Assembly: GCA_019649035.1 (NCBI GenBank) | Contig: BMAT01011015.1 | Location: 3,357 to 30,948 of the forward strand | DNA from: Elysia marginata | Taxonomy: Eukaryota > Mollusca > Gastropoda > Plakobranchidae | Direction: 5' to 3' | Length of the DNA stretch: 27,592 nt | Part shown: one piece after another, positions 1 to 13,300 of the stretch | Layout of the letters: every line of letters begins with the position of its first letter | How positions within the stretch are numbered: position 1 is the first letter of the stretch | Made by a program: the position numbers and the translations under genes | The notes under the pieces: generated by a model | What the model saw: the letters and a program-made list of their open reading frames with translations, nothing else | What the model was told of the DNA's origin: nothing | Databases searched by the model: none

Positions 1-3000
1 TTATAAGATGGTAAGCATTCATGAATAGTAGAAGTGAAAGAAGACAGACAGAGATAAAGAAAAACAAGAGCAACCTTTTCAAATGCTATCATATTTTATC
101 ATGGTCAATGGCATTTTGTATATGTGCCTTGTAAACAACAACATACATATATGCTTAGTTTTAAAAACTTCACAGAATCAAGATTCATTGTAACGTAGTT
201 GGCAAAATCTAATTTTAAGAAATGATGGGAGAGCCCTCATGATGAAATAAATAAACCAGGTGACTTTATTTATTTTTTTTATAGCAAATACATATGGAAA
301 TCTTCAGAACTAATGCATAGTAAATGACTGATTGCACCATCAACTTTGTGTAAAACTATTTAAAAAATCTAAGCGAGAGACAATTTTACTTTGAGATCAT
401 TTTCTAACCAATAAAACACAATTGGGGGGAGCCTATATAATTTTAACAAGAAAACAGGTGGTCAAGCCAAAATGATGCTATTCAGATTTAGTCGCTAATA
501 AATGCTGGCACTATTCAATGAATTTGTTAGCCTGTGTTTGGAAATTATTCATAAATCGATTGTTAAACATTGAAAACCATACTAGATAACTTGCCCTTAA
601 ATGAAATTTTTGTGCAAATTTTGAAAATTTAGATTTAGATGTAAATAAGGATGCCCTTAATAAATAAAAAGATGTCTGTTATTTTTTTTTAATTTTCAGA
701 TGTCCAATTCAATAACATTCATAAATAATTCTTAGTGTTAGGGAGTTCCAAAAAAAGAAATTATCTCATTGATTGCACAGAAATATCATTTTTACCCACA
801 TGTCTTACATCACTGACGGCACCAAAGGTACAAAATGTTAACTTTTTACAATGATAAAATTTAAAAATTTGCTTCGCAGGATCTGCTAATTAATTGACAA
901 GACAGATGAGCTAACTAAAAAATGACAAGTATAAAAATTGATATGCATGCTATATTGAAAAAGAGCAACATCTTTGGAATACAAAAATTTTACACAAAAA
1001 AAAAGTTTTTGACCATATTCGAGAGAAATTTACACGGTGATTTGAATGCACTTTATGGGGTTTTTTTTTGTCAAAGCTGGAATCTGTCAAACATGGATGT
1101 CATTGCTATTATTCTACTCAGCGGTTATTCTATGAACTATGGTCAATACTCTAGGATTTACTCCTCTTTTAATTATTTCAACACCTTAAGGGGGATATCT
1201 TTGATAAACTATACAAAACCTCATGAAAAGCAAAAGACAATTAAGCATATAAACAAAAGATCATGTATCCCACAACTATAAAGCTAACATATTAACTTGT
1301 CAATGGGCTAAGAACTAATATATACAAGTAATTGTAACGCAAGCCAGGTAATTTTAATTATTTTTATGCATCACTTCTTTGAACAGTCATTTTTCCCCCA
1401 TAAGCAGAAACTTTCCTCCTTTAAAATAGAGGCCAGATGGATGAAATCCTGATATGGAATATAAAAAGAACCTCAAATCATTCATCGCATCAGACTTATT
1501 TTTACAAATCAGCCTGGCTGGTGTGCCACTGAGTTTGTGTGTTTACCTCATGTCAAGTTCGACCAAGTCACAAAACCATTCGACGGTTTGGTCAGAAAGT
1601 CAAACATGACTAGTTAGAACTTCATAAAAACACTTGGGCCTAAAGCTCCAGTTAAAAAAAAACCACACAGGCTAAAACAAACATATCCATTATCATCATT
1701 TATCTTTCAGATAATTTAGGAAACATTTCAAATTCTTCTATTCAAAAAAAAAAAAGCTTGTGTCTGTAAATGATGGATTTCTAAGATAAAAGTAATCATA
1801 GTACAACTAAACACACAAAATGTAGATCTATATTATGTACAGCAACCAATTATTCTAGAAAAGATTTCAATGTCTTTAAAATGTTTGAAATAAGGCTACC
1901 TAGTTAAATTTTTTTTCTAGCATCTAAAGCTATCTTAAAAAAAAAACATGACAAAACAGTGCAGTACATCAGATTACGTTAATATTTTAATTTGGAAGGC
2001 ACTAGTCTAGCACAATTTAAAAACAATTATATTAAAACAGGTTTAAAAAGAGCAAACACATTTACTCAGTAGGTTTACACTTGCACTAGTAGCAGCATCT
2101 CTTTAACCATAATTCTGTGGACTGCATTTTTAAAATAAAAAACACTACTTGGGTACCAAAACCAGTGGAATCCCACAAAAGTTAACACTTTTAACTTAAG
2201 AGAAAATTTCGCTCAAGTCAGTCCCAAGTTTGTCTATAGATACATTTTTGTACTAGTTCAACACTTGAAGTCATGCTTGAAGTTCAAAGTTTTTATTTTG
2301 TCTCATCTTTTGGTCTAGCTGTTGATCATATCACAAATCCAAGGATGGTCCCTGTTTTGATTCTGTTCACATCATTCAGACCAGGATAACTCCAATACTT
2401 GCTTCATTGAAACTAAATTTAGATCAGCCTTTTCAACTTTATTTTTGTGATGTTTACTGATTCATCAATTTTTTGATAATTCAAATTTAAATTTTGTTAA
2501 TTGTTTCCATGGGGTTCAAAATATCAGCACTATAGTTGAGCAACATTTGTATTGCAAAGAAATAAACTTTATTTTGAAAAATTCTACAAAACCAAATACG
2601 TGTTAACTTTAATCTTTAACTTTTTATAAAATGCTGGAAGTAAGTGAGTAATATTTAACTTTGTGCTCTTACATTCTTCTAATTCTAGGAAGCCAGTAAA
2701 AATATTCGAATTGGAAATTTTGGTATAAAATAACTTTATCTGTAACGGGGAGGTTTCGATCTAATTGATTAAAACTAAAAAAAACTTTACGGTTTAATCC
2801 CCACCTTTAATCCTAAAACATTTCTTTAATTGCTATTATCTTGATTAAATGACTAAGATTTCAGTTTGAATTTAGAACAAAAATATGTTATAAAGTAGTG
2901 GTTGTCCTTTATCTCTTACTTTTTCAAAAACAAAAGTTTATTGATTTTATTCCTTCCACCACAAAAACTGGTTCTATATTTCAAGCCATATTTGGTAATT

Positions 3001-3599
3001 CACTCTTCTAAGAAGTAACAGATTTTGAAACAAAATGACAGCAGTGATTTGCTGTTCAGTTTTATCAAACTTCAACAGGCCTATGTGTAATGCAGTAGAG
3101 AAAATGCTTAACAATGAAAACTACCACAGGACATAAACACTAGCAATAACTTATTTTTCACAACATTTAAGCCTGTTTTTATCGGTACGTCTGTTTTCTG
3201 CATTCGGAGTGAAAAAGATGTGTGCTAACTTACCCATGAAGATTGAATGAAGTTAAGAAAAAAAAAAAGGATTCTAATAGCAGCTCTGATCGATGAAATT
3301 CTTGATTTTTTAAAAAATGGAAGTCTGAATCATTGTCTCAGTTCATATGGTCATAAAGAGTCAAGCCAAAAATCACCTCCAGACAAAACTTTGCAAGTTA
3401 ACAGTACACATATTCTAATCTAATAAAGTTATAACGTTTGTTTTGTGAAAATCATAAACACATATAATCAAATCCGCTTCAACTCAACATCTTTAAGAAA
3501 AACTCTTGGTCTATGTCAACTCTGTTTAGCAGTTCCATTTTGTATTTCTTTATAATTATATATATTATTCTGTAATGGTTAAAGCTCTACACATTTTTC
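1..3599. other. AT-rich non-coding region downstream of the gene
   Basis: I see no supportable exon, RNA gene or mobile element here. The 119-codon open frame at 922-1281 has AT-driven composition and no recognisable motif. Part of the stretch could be 3' UTR if distal polyadenylation sites are used. Confidence 0.5.
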
Positions 3600-4050
3600 A
3601 GTCCCCAGGTGTTGACTTTTATTAGGATTCCACTGGAGTTGAAAGGAAAGATTCTTACACAAATACTATATTTTAACCTGGAGGTCCAATGCCTGATAAC
3701 ACAATGTATAACACAATTTTTTTGTATAACACAATGACTGCAAAAGATTAATGTCAGCTGAAACTTCTTAGATTAGGACATTTCAATCTTGATAATTAAA
3801 TTTTATCATTCAGACTCAGATACCAAAAAGAACACAACTCATGCCCTTTGCATTTATAAAATTTCTTGAAAATATCTTAAAAGACAAATGACTAATATTA
3901 TTACATTTTACAACAGAAAAACTTTCAGTATTTATCACAATGCAACTGCAACTCAACTATACCAATTTCAAGTACAACGGTGTAGCTGCAATCCTAAATC
4001 ACACACGCAAGTCCTTCTCATCACTCACAACACGCAACAGCTGTCACAAA
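3600..4050 (-). other. Presumed 3' UTR of the ARHGAP11A-like gene
   Basis: This is AT-rich sequence immediately downstream of the stop codon with no continuing reading frame. It includes three copies of ATAACACAAT (plus strand) at 3696-3735. Its extent is set only by the candidate polyadenylation signal and could be longer. Confidence 0.4.
3618..3623 (-). terminator. Candidate polyadenylation signal AATAAA
   Basis: AATAAA on the minus strand lies about 430 nt past the stop codon. It is followed some 25-30 nt later by a GT-containing stretch (AATGTGTAG) that could act as the downstream element. Further AATAAA hexamers occur beyond it (near 2946, 2570, 2294 and 264), as expected by chance in AT-rich DNA, so this choice rests on being the nearest. 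Confidence 0.35.
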
Positions 4051-4341
4051 TCATAAATCCAAATCATCATCATCATCCTTCACAGGCGCCGTCGAAAGCT
4101 TGGGTAGGTTCTGATCACTGGCACTCTCCCCATTATCAGGTAGGACAATTTTAGGTTTTGGGGGCTTTACATCTACTACAGGTGAGGACAACACATGTTT
4201 ACGTGAGGAACTTCCAGGTTTTAGTCTTTTCAACTGGTTGCGGAAGTAAGGGCGGCTCCCGGGGGTGAGTGGCCGAGATTGAACTTTACGATTGGACGCG
4301 AGGGAAGCCAGGACATCATCAGACCCTGAACACAGGGCAAG
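4051..4341 (-). CDS. ARHGAP11A: ARHGAP11A-like exon 12 (C-terminus, stop codon TGA)
   Basis: The exon encodes residues 1432-1527, starting LALCSGSDDVLASLASNRKV, with a basic RPYFRNQLKRLKPG segment and an acidic end (KDDDDDLDL, then stop). I chose the acceptor CTATTTTAAG at 4342-4343 because it keeps phase 0 and gives a continuous LTEA-LALC helix-like join. A second acceptor 16 nt downstream (GTGTTCAG) would shift the frame. Confidence 0.83.
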   Translation of the reverse strand, partial: LALCSGSDDVLASLASNRKVQSRPLTPGSRPYFRNQLKRLKPGSSSRKHVLSSPVVDVKPPKPKIVLPDNGESASDQNLPKLSTAPVKDDDDDLDL

Positions 4342-7300
4342 CTTAAAATAGAAAAAAATATATTTAGCAAAGTTAATAATGTAATCAACAGATGTCAAAT
4401 TGATCATAACAAGTCGGCAGAAAGGTGACTTTAGTTTTCAAGTACCCCTTTTCTGTTTTTAATATTTAATATAGACTTTTACAATGTAGGCTTAAGTTCC
4501 TCAGAATAAGCCACTTTACACAGGGTGTAGACTGCAAAGTAGAAAAATTTATTCCAGTTTATTGACATGAAAAAACAAAAAAAATAAAAAAACACCGAAC
4601 AAAACATTCACTTAACCAACAAAATTTGACTCTACATCTGAGACATTGAGTCTGATAACACATAAAACTAGACAAGAATCTATGCTTTTTTTAAAATTCT
4701 AATGCGATAAAGATTAATATTTTTATAGCTCCTCCTCATTAAAACATGCTAACAAATATCTGGCTGTATATACCTAAGTGTTTTTCTATCAAATATAGGA
4801 GAAAAGCTAATAAACCATAAAGAATAGCCATTGATGCTTTATTCTCTCAAAGGCAATGCATGCAATACTGGTAGTAAATCTTTCAAAAATAAGGAACTTA
4901 CCGCTTCAGTAAGATCCACAGCCATTTTGGGGGGCGTTGTGGTGGTCGCTGTATTTGTCGATTCTAACAGTGGAGACTTGATAACTGGTAAAATTGACTG
5001 ACAAGCCTTCTTGGGAGACATGGTATCACTGGCGCTGACATTGTTTTCCCTTGATGTAGGCAAGTTTGAACCATTAACATTTTCTCCAGAAAAAGAGGAC
5101 GCTTTTCCTGGTTTGGTTGAAGCATCCGATGTTTTCTGACTTCCAGTCCCCTGAACTTCTAAGACTGTAAGATTGCCGTCCTCCATGAAAGAATGCTCAG
5201 AAACCATACTGTCTTCCCCTGTTTGCTCGGGATCTTCACTTATCGTTGTGGTTGAAATCTGAGGCACGCTAGGAATATCATTCCCACCTGGTCTCTCGCG
5301 TTCAAAGTTGGTGATTTCTTTGTAGTACTTGAGTTTCTCATCACTCTTGGCAAATATTGTGGGGATTCTCAAGGGTTGATTTCCTCTTTTTTGAGTATTA
5401 TTTGTCGCAGATTTGTTGAGCTCATCAGTGTTGCGATGTTGAGAGAAATGACGAACGCTTTGGGCAACTATGCCTGCTTGCTTGACATCCAGAATGCTGT
5501 CATGCTTCGGCATCAACAACTCTGCTCGTTTGATCTGCACCTGACTAGCAATCTTCTTGTCTAGAAAACCTGACAGGGTGAGGATTTTGTCACTTTCCTT
5601 TAAATTCTTAGGTTGGTCACTTAGGGATATTCCTGTTTCATCTGAAAGTTTTGATTTTACCTCTACTTTTTCTTCACCTTCTTTAGGCGGATTGTCACCA
5701 GCGTCTGAATTACTGTTAACAGTGCTTTGAGATTTTGAAAAACAATTTGAATTTACATTCTCCTCTTTCTCTTCATCTACAGGTTGTGATTTCTGTTTGC
5801 CGGATGCCTCTAAACTTGCTGTAATCTGTGCTACCTTTTGCATTAACTCTGAAGCCGCAGGCACCACTGTTGAATCTCTGCTTTTGTCTGTACCACTGCT
5901 AGCATCCCCAGACGCAGACTTTATCTCATTTTGACTAGATATATACAGCTTTTCACAGTCTGATGAAACACTGGTGTTTGAAGAACCGGATGATGAAAGA
6001 GTTGCAAGTGAGGCATCCATACTTGAGCGGTTTTTGTGAGATCTAAGTGACGTACTAAGTCGACTGGACCTCTCGTGGAAACTGGACCTGAGAAAACTCT
6101 TCATCTCTTCCCTATAGCTAGAGCGAGTTGGGGACTTGACCGGAACCTGGACATCTTTAGACTTATCTTCAGGAGCTGAGGACTCCAGGTAACCCGCTCT
6201 TGCAAGGATGGTGTGAGTCTCTCTCCTTATCTCCAAGTGTGGCTTATAGTTGAACCTGCGGCACGGAGATATAAACATACTGTGGGCCCTCAATGGTGGG
6301 GTAATTTTGGCTTGGGTTTGAAGATCCTCAGCAGAGATCGACTTTCTCTTGGTGACATCTGTCTGTGTGGGCATGTTATCTAGATCGTCCTGGTGGGAAC
6401 CTATTGTAATGTTCAATTCTAGATTGACATTTGCTGCTGAGGATGAAGAATCCTCCTCTGAAGAATGGTAACTTTCAGTGAGAAGCTTCAAGCCCTTGCT
6501 ATTTTTTGAGTCCGACTGATGCTCCAAGGATGATTTTTTGGGTCGAAGTACTACATACTCTCCTTCAGGAACAGTATCATCAACATTGGAGACATCGGAT
6601 CTCAGCACCACATAAGGATCTTCATCCTGATCTTCAGGCGTGACTTTGTCTGTTATCGATCTTTCATAAGAAATCTCTTTCACAAGCAAATTTTGCTCAG
6701 ACTTGAAGTTTTTAGAAGGCTGTACTCGATCTGAGTTAGGTAAACTTCTCTCAGGCAGATGAACGGGCATGGAAACAGGCCGTGAGGTTTTCCTGTTTGA
6801 GGAAGAGCTAGCTAATAAAGACCTAGACACAGAGTGATGATCTTGGCATTCGTAGTTGCCCGAGTCTGTTCTTTGCATAACTGTGCCTCCAGAAATGGTG
6901 GAAAAACCAGCTTCTGAGTGGACATCAGAATCAACATCTATTTCCTCTTCCTCTGAGCTTTCCTTTCGGTAAACCTCTTCCACATTACCTGTATCGGGCT
7001 CCTCCTCTAGCATAGTTTGGTCACCAAAGCCATGAGGTGGAGGTAGCAATGCCTCCATCAGACTCTCATCTAGTTGAGACGAGGCACTTTTGTCCAGGTC
7101 AGGCTCTGGGAGAGGGGGAGGAGGGACCAGGGTTGTTGAATCCATACATTCCTCTAACTTATCAGGTGTCCTTGATCTCAAGTGGAACTCTGCCCTTCTT
7201 CTCTCTTCTTTGCCATTACTTTGGACATTTTCTCTGAGTCTTCGCTGTTCTTTCTCAAACTCATCTCTCCTGCTGCGCCGCAGCTCACTATCACGATCCA

Positions 7301-10300
7301 CGGCACCAGTTACCACAGGGACAACCAGGGGCCTTGGTTCACTAATCAGAGACTTGTCCAGCCTGCCTCTAATCCTTGGTGTTGCTTCTCTTCCTGCACC
7401 ACTGGACGCTGCATTATGGTGGCCACGCCTCATGCTCGGACTCTCAACAGATTTGGACCTTTCTCTTGAAAACTTGGACACTTTCTCTGTCTTTTGCTCT
7501 GTAGTGTAAAAGACGCTGTCCGTTGAGCCGTCTGTTTCGTCGTCCACAATGACCAGAGACGTTTCACTATCTTGAAGTGAGGAGGACGAGGCCGAGCGGA
7601 ATGGTTCCTTTTTGCGCCCTGCCTCGTTCAAGGCTGAGTCTGAAACAGCACTTTTTGGAGAAGCGTTTGCTTGATGAGAGAGGGCTCCCTTCAACTTTTC
7701 TGAGTCAAGAGTTGAAGTATCATGGCGATTCTGTAAAGAAAAGACAGAAAGGCTGGGTTTTAAATTCTGCTGATAGAATTAATGAGCTGCATAGTTTCTC
7801 AGCAATATCTTAGGTTATAACTAATAACAAAGCCTCACTTTTCACTCTTTAAAACACTATTTCTTGCTTAAGGATTTACACTAAACCTCTGTCCATCTCA
7901 CTCAAAATTGAGTTTTTTGGGTTTTTTTAAATGCACAATTCATTTCGTTTTTTGTTAAAGTGATTAAGTTTTTTGTAACACAGGTGAAGAAAATAAGTTC
8001 TTTATTCTCTACATAAATCCTTGTTTTCTATGTAATCATGTTCTATCCCAATATTGCATTATTTATACATAGTTGTCAAAATAAAGCAAAGACTGAGAAC
8101 TAGTGATGGTGAAAAAGTCTATTCTAAATACTGAAGAGCCATGCTATTCATTAACATTTAAAATCTATGAAATTTGTTTTTGTTACTTGAAATAGCGTTA
8201 ACATCTATTTTAAATGCTTTTGGTTGTTGAGCCTAATGACTGAACCTTTTCACGGCCTCCACTCTTCCTTCGGAACATATTTTTGCTTTTTCCTGGTTTG
8301 GCTGGAGGAGACTCTAATCTCTCAAGTGCAGATGTTTGCCTGGGGAGCAAAGCAGAAATTATACTTTTATGAGTCGAGCGGTTAATACTGTAAACTTTTT
8401 TTTTAATACGAGCACTTGTGTACATAATAGCAGCAAACATATGAAAAAACTTTAATCAAGTTCCTACTTGCAGTCACGTTTTTTTTAATAATTTTTTTTT
8501 CACTGAAGTTGCTGCTATTATGTCACAGTATATGGAATTATTAATTGGAATACAATGTCATATGTAGTTAAAGAAAATATTTTTACAAACATTTTCTTCT
8601 TAGGGTATCCACCAGTGATTTCACAGCATATTATTTTAACATAAGTAAATACATTCTTAGTTTCACAAGAAGTATAGACATTTTCAAATATCAATCCTTA
8701 AAAATATAATAGAAACAACTATTTATTGCAACAAAAGAGTTAATTTAATGACGAGGTATTTTCATTTAACTTATGTTGAACATGATGTCAACAACACCAA
8801 CAATCTAAACTTATTTCATCTACCATGCTATGTATTTATACAACTGGCTCAATGCTCAATTACATTTAATGTGTATTTTTATGAGTCTTCTTTTTTTTTG
8901 CAGTTACTATAAAAATAAGTCATCTTTTTTTTACAACAGAGCTCAAATCTGAAGAGTAAAAAACTCTTGAGTTTGCACTTTTTCCCCATAGGGCAGATGA
9001 ATAATTTATATGCAGTTACAGTTGTAGCTTCTTATAAAAAAAACCATAATTTCTGTGTAAGGTGTTAAAGACTGCCAATTCGTACTGAGCCTATTCTTGT
9101 GGTGAAGACTTAAAAGAAAGACACGATTCTAAATGATTGCATCCCTGAAAAGAGATATAAATTTATAACCATTTAACACCTAAAGGACCGGGGTTGCCGC
9201 CTACTAGATCTACTTATACCCCAAGATCAGGGTCGCTGCCAAGAATTTTTCCCCCTGGACTGGGGTCGCCACATAGGTCCAACTTTCATACATATACTTT
9301 CAGTTTGACAAGACCAGAAAGGTAAAAAGTAGGTTAATATTTTTAAAAAAACAGGATTATATTCTAAGCGAAGTGGACCTCTCCTGCAAGTATACTTGTC
9401 ACCGGTCCATTATGTGTTATGGACAAATTAGGTGGAAACTTAAATTCGTTTGGTTCTCTGCAAATGCAGAATGATTTTTAGCAGGCTCAACAAATAAACC
9501 ATTATTGCTGAAACGAATTTTACAAGAAACTTGTGCAATATATGACAGTGTTTCAGAAAATTTGCTAGGTTAATGTAGTTCAGATTATGTTTTTCTTCTA
9601 TACTAGTTAATGCAGCCTAAAAGCACAAAGTGATTTTCAAATGCAGTAATAGATTGCATGAGCTGAGAGAAAGAAAACCTCATAATTGTCAAATAATTTC
9701 TCAAATTTAAGTACTTTGGAGTTGAATTTCAGAATAATTGGTTCTTTGGGACTGGATGATATTGGATGATGACAAGCGATAAGTTTAAACTCTGGGTTCT
9801 GTACATTTTATTGAGCCGTATTAAAACTATGAGATAAAACAGGAAAACTACACAAGAGCCGTGAAATCCTTATATTTTCACCTCTTCATTTTCTTGTTAC
9901 TTCCCCCTGGTGAGGTAAAGAGGTGAAGTTTTTTCCGAGATGCCTTTGTTCCCATGATAGGAGTGGTGGCATTTAGTTTCTGAGCACCCGATGCACCGCC
10001 TGAAATAAGTAGGAACAAATAAGATAGTGATAGAATAATGCATTTTATGACATCTGATCCTGATATTATCAACCGGCAGCTACTGTGATTAGGTTCTTTT
10101 AATCATTGTACAAAAAATGTTCATTCTTGCTACTGACTGATTTCAGTTAATGAGTTATAAAGCTGATCAATAGAAGAATGCTTAAACATTATTATATTAT
10201 AAGTCATTACATTCAAGACAACATTTGAAAAACTATGAAGGATAATTGTTACCAGGTAGCTTAGGAAATGTGAGGGTTATCTCAAAACTTAGCAGTCAGA

Positions 10301-13300
10301 CTAATTTTGTGGGGATGCTACTGGTTTTGTTTCCTGTAGTTTTAACAATAACATTTTAAAAACTACTTGGTAAGTTTCTCAAGATACAGTTCAGTTTTAC
10401 TTTCAGTGTCTCATGATGAAGTTAACGTTCCTAGACACTTACTTCAGGGTAGCAATGTTTAAATTATGACCAACATGAGATTCAATTGTTACCTTCTTAC
10501 TGTGATCTTACTTCATGCACATGACATATAATTAACTGCTAATTCTTCCTGGGGGGTTTTTCCTGACTGTACTATAACTATCTTGCAGATAGTTGTTAAT
10601 GTATGTGAGGGCAATAAAACAAACTTGACTTCCAATGCTTATGCTGCAAAATCTTGTGACTATGGCAAACACCAGGCAGTGGAAAACGAGTTAACATGTC
10701 TATAACATCATATAGACCCGACTTGTCTTGGATTTGGAATGTACAGAACAGACTTAAAAGCAACATTAGGTAAACTATTTTTATACAGGTTACAGCAATC
10801 TTGTGATGATAGAAAGAGGTTGATCAATATTCAGTATAACAATATGAACCTCTTTGTGTGTGTGGGTCTCTCCTCAGCGTAGCTGCTGGAGTGAATGGGG
10901 TGGAGCCCAGGGCTGACTTTTGTGGCAGATTCCCAAGAATTGCTTGCCTATAAGAAACAAAGAATATAAATAAGAGACATTCAGTTATACCAAAACAAAG
11001 ATAAAACAAATCTTGCCCCTTTTTTTGTCTCATATATTTGAATCATTAGGATTAGCATTTTTAGGCAAATATTTTTCTCAGGTTATGAAAACAATACATG
11101 TATACAGAAAATTGAAATTTTTATGAAACTAAAAGGATCTCCTATTGGTATGAAAATTTTATGTCCCTCTTCAACAAACTGCATTGAGAGCTGGGATGTC
11201 TACCTACCCAGCACTATAAGAAGGAAAAAATGTACAGTTGAAAATTGATTTGCAGAGAACAATCTGTAATACCCATTTCTATATGAAAGTCAGCAGTCTT
11301 GTCATTGCCACTTCATCCTTTCAGTATTTTTGCATTCGACCAGCTTAAATTGCAGTGCTGAAATACATCAACACTTATCTTTCTGAATATGACTACCTCA
11401 CAATTATGCCAAGTATTGAAATTTATTGAATCTTATTTATCCGTTTGTTGTGTTCCTATGTTCTCTCTATTTTCCCATCATAACTTCACCAGCATGCAAA
11501 TTCAATGGATAAAACAGAGCCAGCATACATCCATTTTTTGCTTTTTCAATTTATAATATGAACCAACGTTTAGAATGCAAGCCCATTTTACAGGTCTGAT
11601 AAAAATAATTTTCAGGTCTCTTGGAACTTTATATCAGTACGAGATTCATCAATGGAGTTAAATTATTGCATGTTTTAAGCAAAGATTCAAAAGCAAATGG
11701 TGGTCTGAAAATATTGTTATATAATACTAGCAAGTGCCATGCCTCGCTTTATTAATTAAAACAGGTGCTCCAACTTCATGTGTTGAAAGTTTCTAAATTT
11801 TATCGCAAACATTGGCACTTAAACAAATGCACAATCTTATCTTAATCTTATCTTGCGACCAACTTCAAACAAAAATTGTCAGAATTTTAAAGCCTGATAA
11901 AAAAAAATCTTCCTTTATGGAAAAAAAATTCAAGTCTTTTATGAAATTTTTAAAATGGAATTGACATTTCGGTACTTTGGTTCTGGAATGGGCCACTTCT
12001 GATGGGTATGCATTTCAATTTATTTTCTTTTCCTTCAACACAATTAAAAGTAAGATGGGAACTCTTGCCTAATCAAATCTTACTTTTTCGAAGATGTAAA
12101 AGGGCCTCCATCGCCAGAAGCTCGACGTTTCCGCATGATGTAAGGAGTGGTATCATTCAGAGAAATATCCTGGGTCTGAGACAGCGTAGAACAGTCTGAA
12201 GCAAGAGAGAGCTCTCCACGGAATGTACTGTTGGAGGACATGTTGATGCTCTTCCCGTCTGTGCTGCGCCGTAGTTTGGCAATACCTTGTGCTATAGAAC
12301 TCACAATACCTGTTTAAATAAGTAGTTTTATTTGTTAAATAAGATGTTTACATATGTCTTGAAAACTGTCTTAATCAGTCTGATGTTACAATTATCATAT
12401 TACAAGGCGTTGATATCTGAAAAATGCATTTTTCTTAGCTTGAGATTTCAAATGTTTAAAATGCACAAATTTATCAAAATTTTGTGGAAAGAAATAAGAA
12501 CTTCTGTCTTCTCTTAATTATAAATGTATGGAAAGAGAAATATTTTTTTAAAGGTGTTTGCCCCAACTAATTTTATTTACATCAAACTCATTTGGACCTA
12601 TCTCAAGATGAATGAGTAAAAGGTTGGAAATTCTTTCACAATATTTAACATGTAAATTTCACCACCTTGCTTTTTCAATGTATGCAACACATGTATGCAT
12701 GTGGATGAAATTTCACTTAAAAGACAAACAAAAAGTTGATATGGCTAGCCAACATATTTTTTAACAAGAGGAAATTCTATTTCTAAGGAATTAACAGCAA
12801 ACTTTATCAAAACAGTTGTTATTTGCCAGCTTGCCCAATGGTGAGACTCATTGTGACTATTATGGTAACACCCAATTCAATAATAAGAACTCCACAGTGT
12901 AGGAAAAAACTCAACCACCAAAGGCAAATAAAGGTTTGGAGGTCTAAGCAACCATGCCAATTAAAACTAAACCCACAAAACATGAAATTTCAACCTGAAT
13001 CAGGTGTAAAAACTGTTTAGAAATGGTTTTAGCTTCAATGTCTAAAATAAAAAAAAAATTGACTTCTGAACACCAGCTAAACTTTAAAAGTCTAAATATT
13101 AAACTAAACCATTTGACTTACAACTCTTTTGGACAGAATGCAAGATATTTGTACATAACTTAATGTGAGATAGAGACATCTTCGCTAACAGAGCAACAAG
13201 AGCATATTTTGTTCAATGTAGCAAACCCACATGTGACATTTCCCACACACCTGTGAGTGATCCACTCCGTCTTCTTTTCTTTTTGCGCACAGTGTCTTTC

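Noticed and set aside
922..1281. 119-codon plus-strand open frame
   Set aside because: AT-rich composition, no domain or motif, no plausible splice or promoter context. Long frames of this kind are expected in several kb of AT-rich DNA.
4063..4078. CAT trinucleotide repeat
   Set aside because: It is coding: it encodes the Asp run at the C-terminus of the ARHGAP11A-like protein, so it is not reported as a separate microsatellite.
7090..7509. 139-codon plus-strand frame opposite exon 11, and other frames overlapping the large exon
   Set aside because: They lie antisense to a well-supported exon and reflect its Ser/Arg codon usage; no homology recognised.
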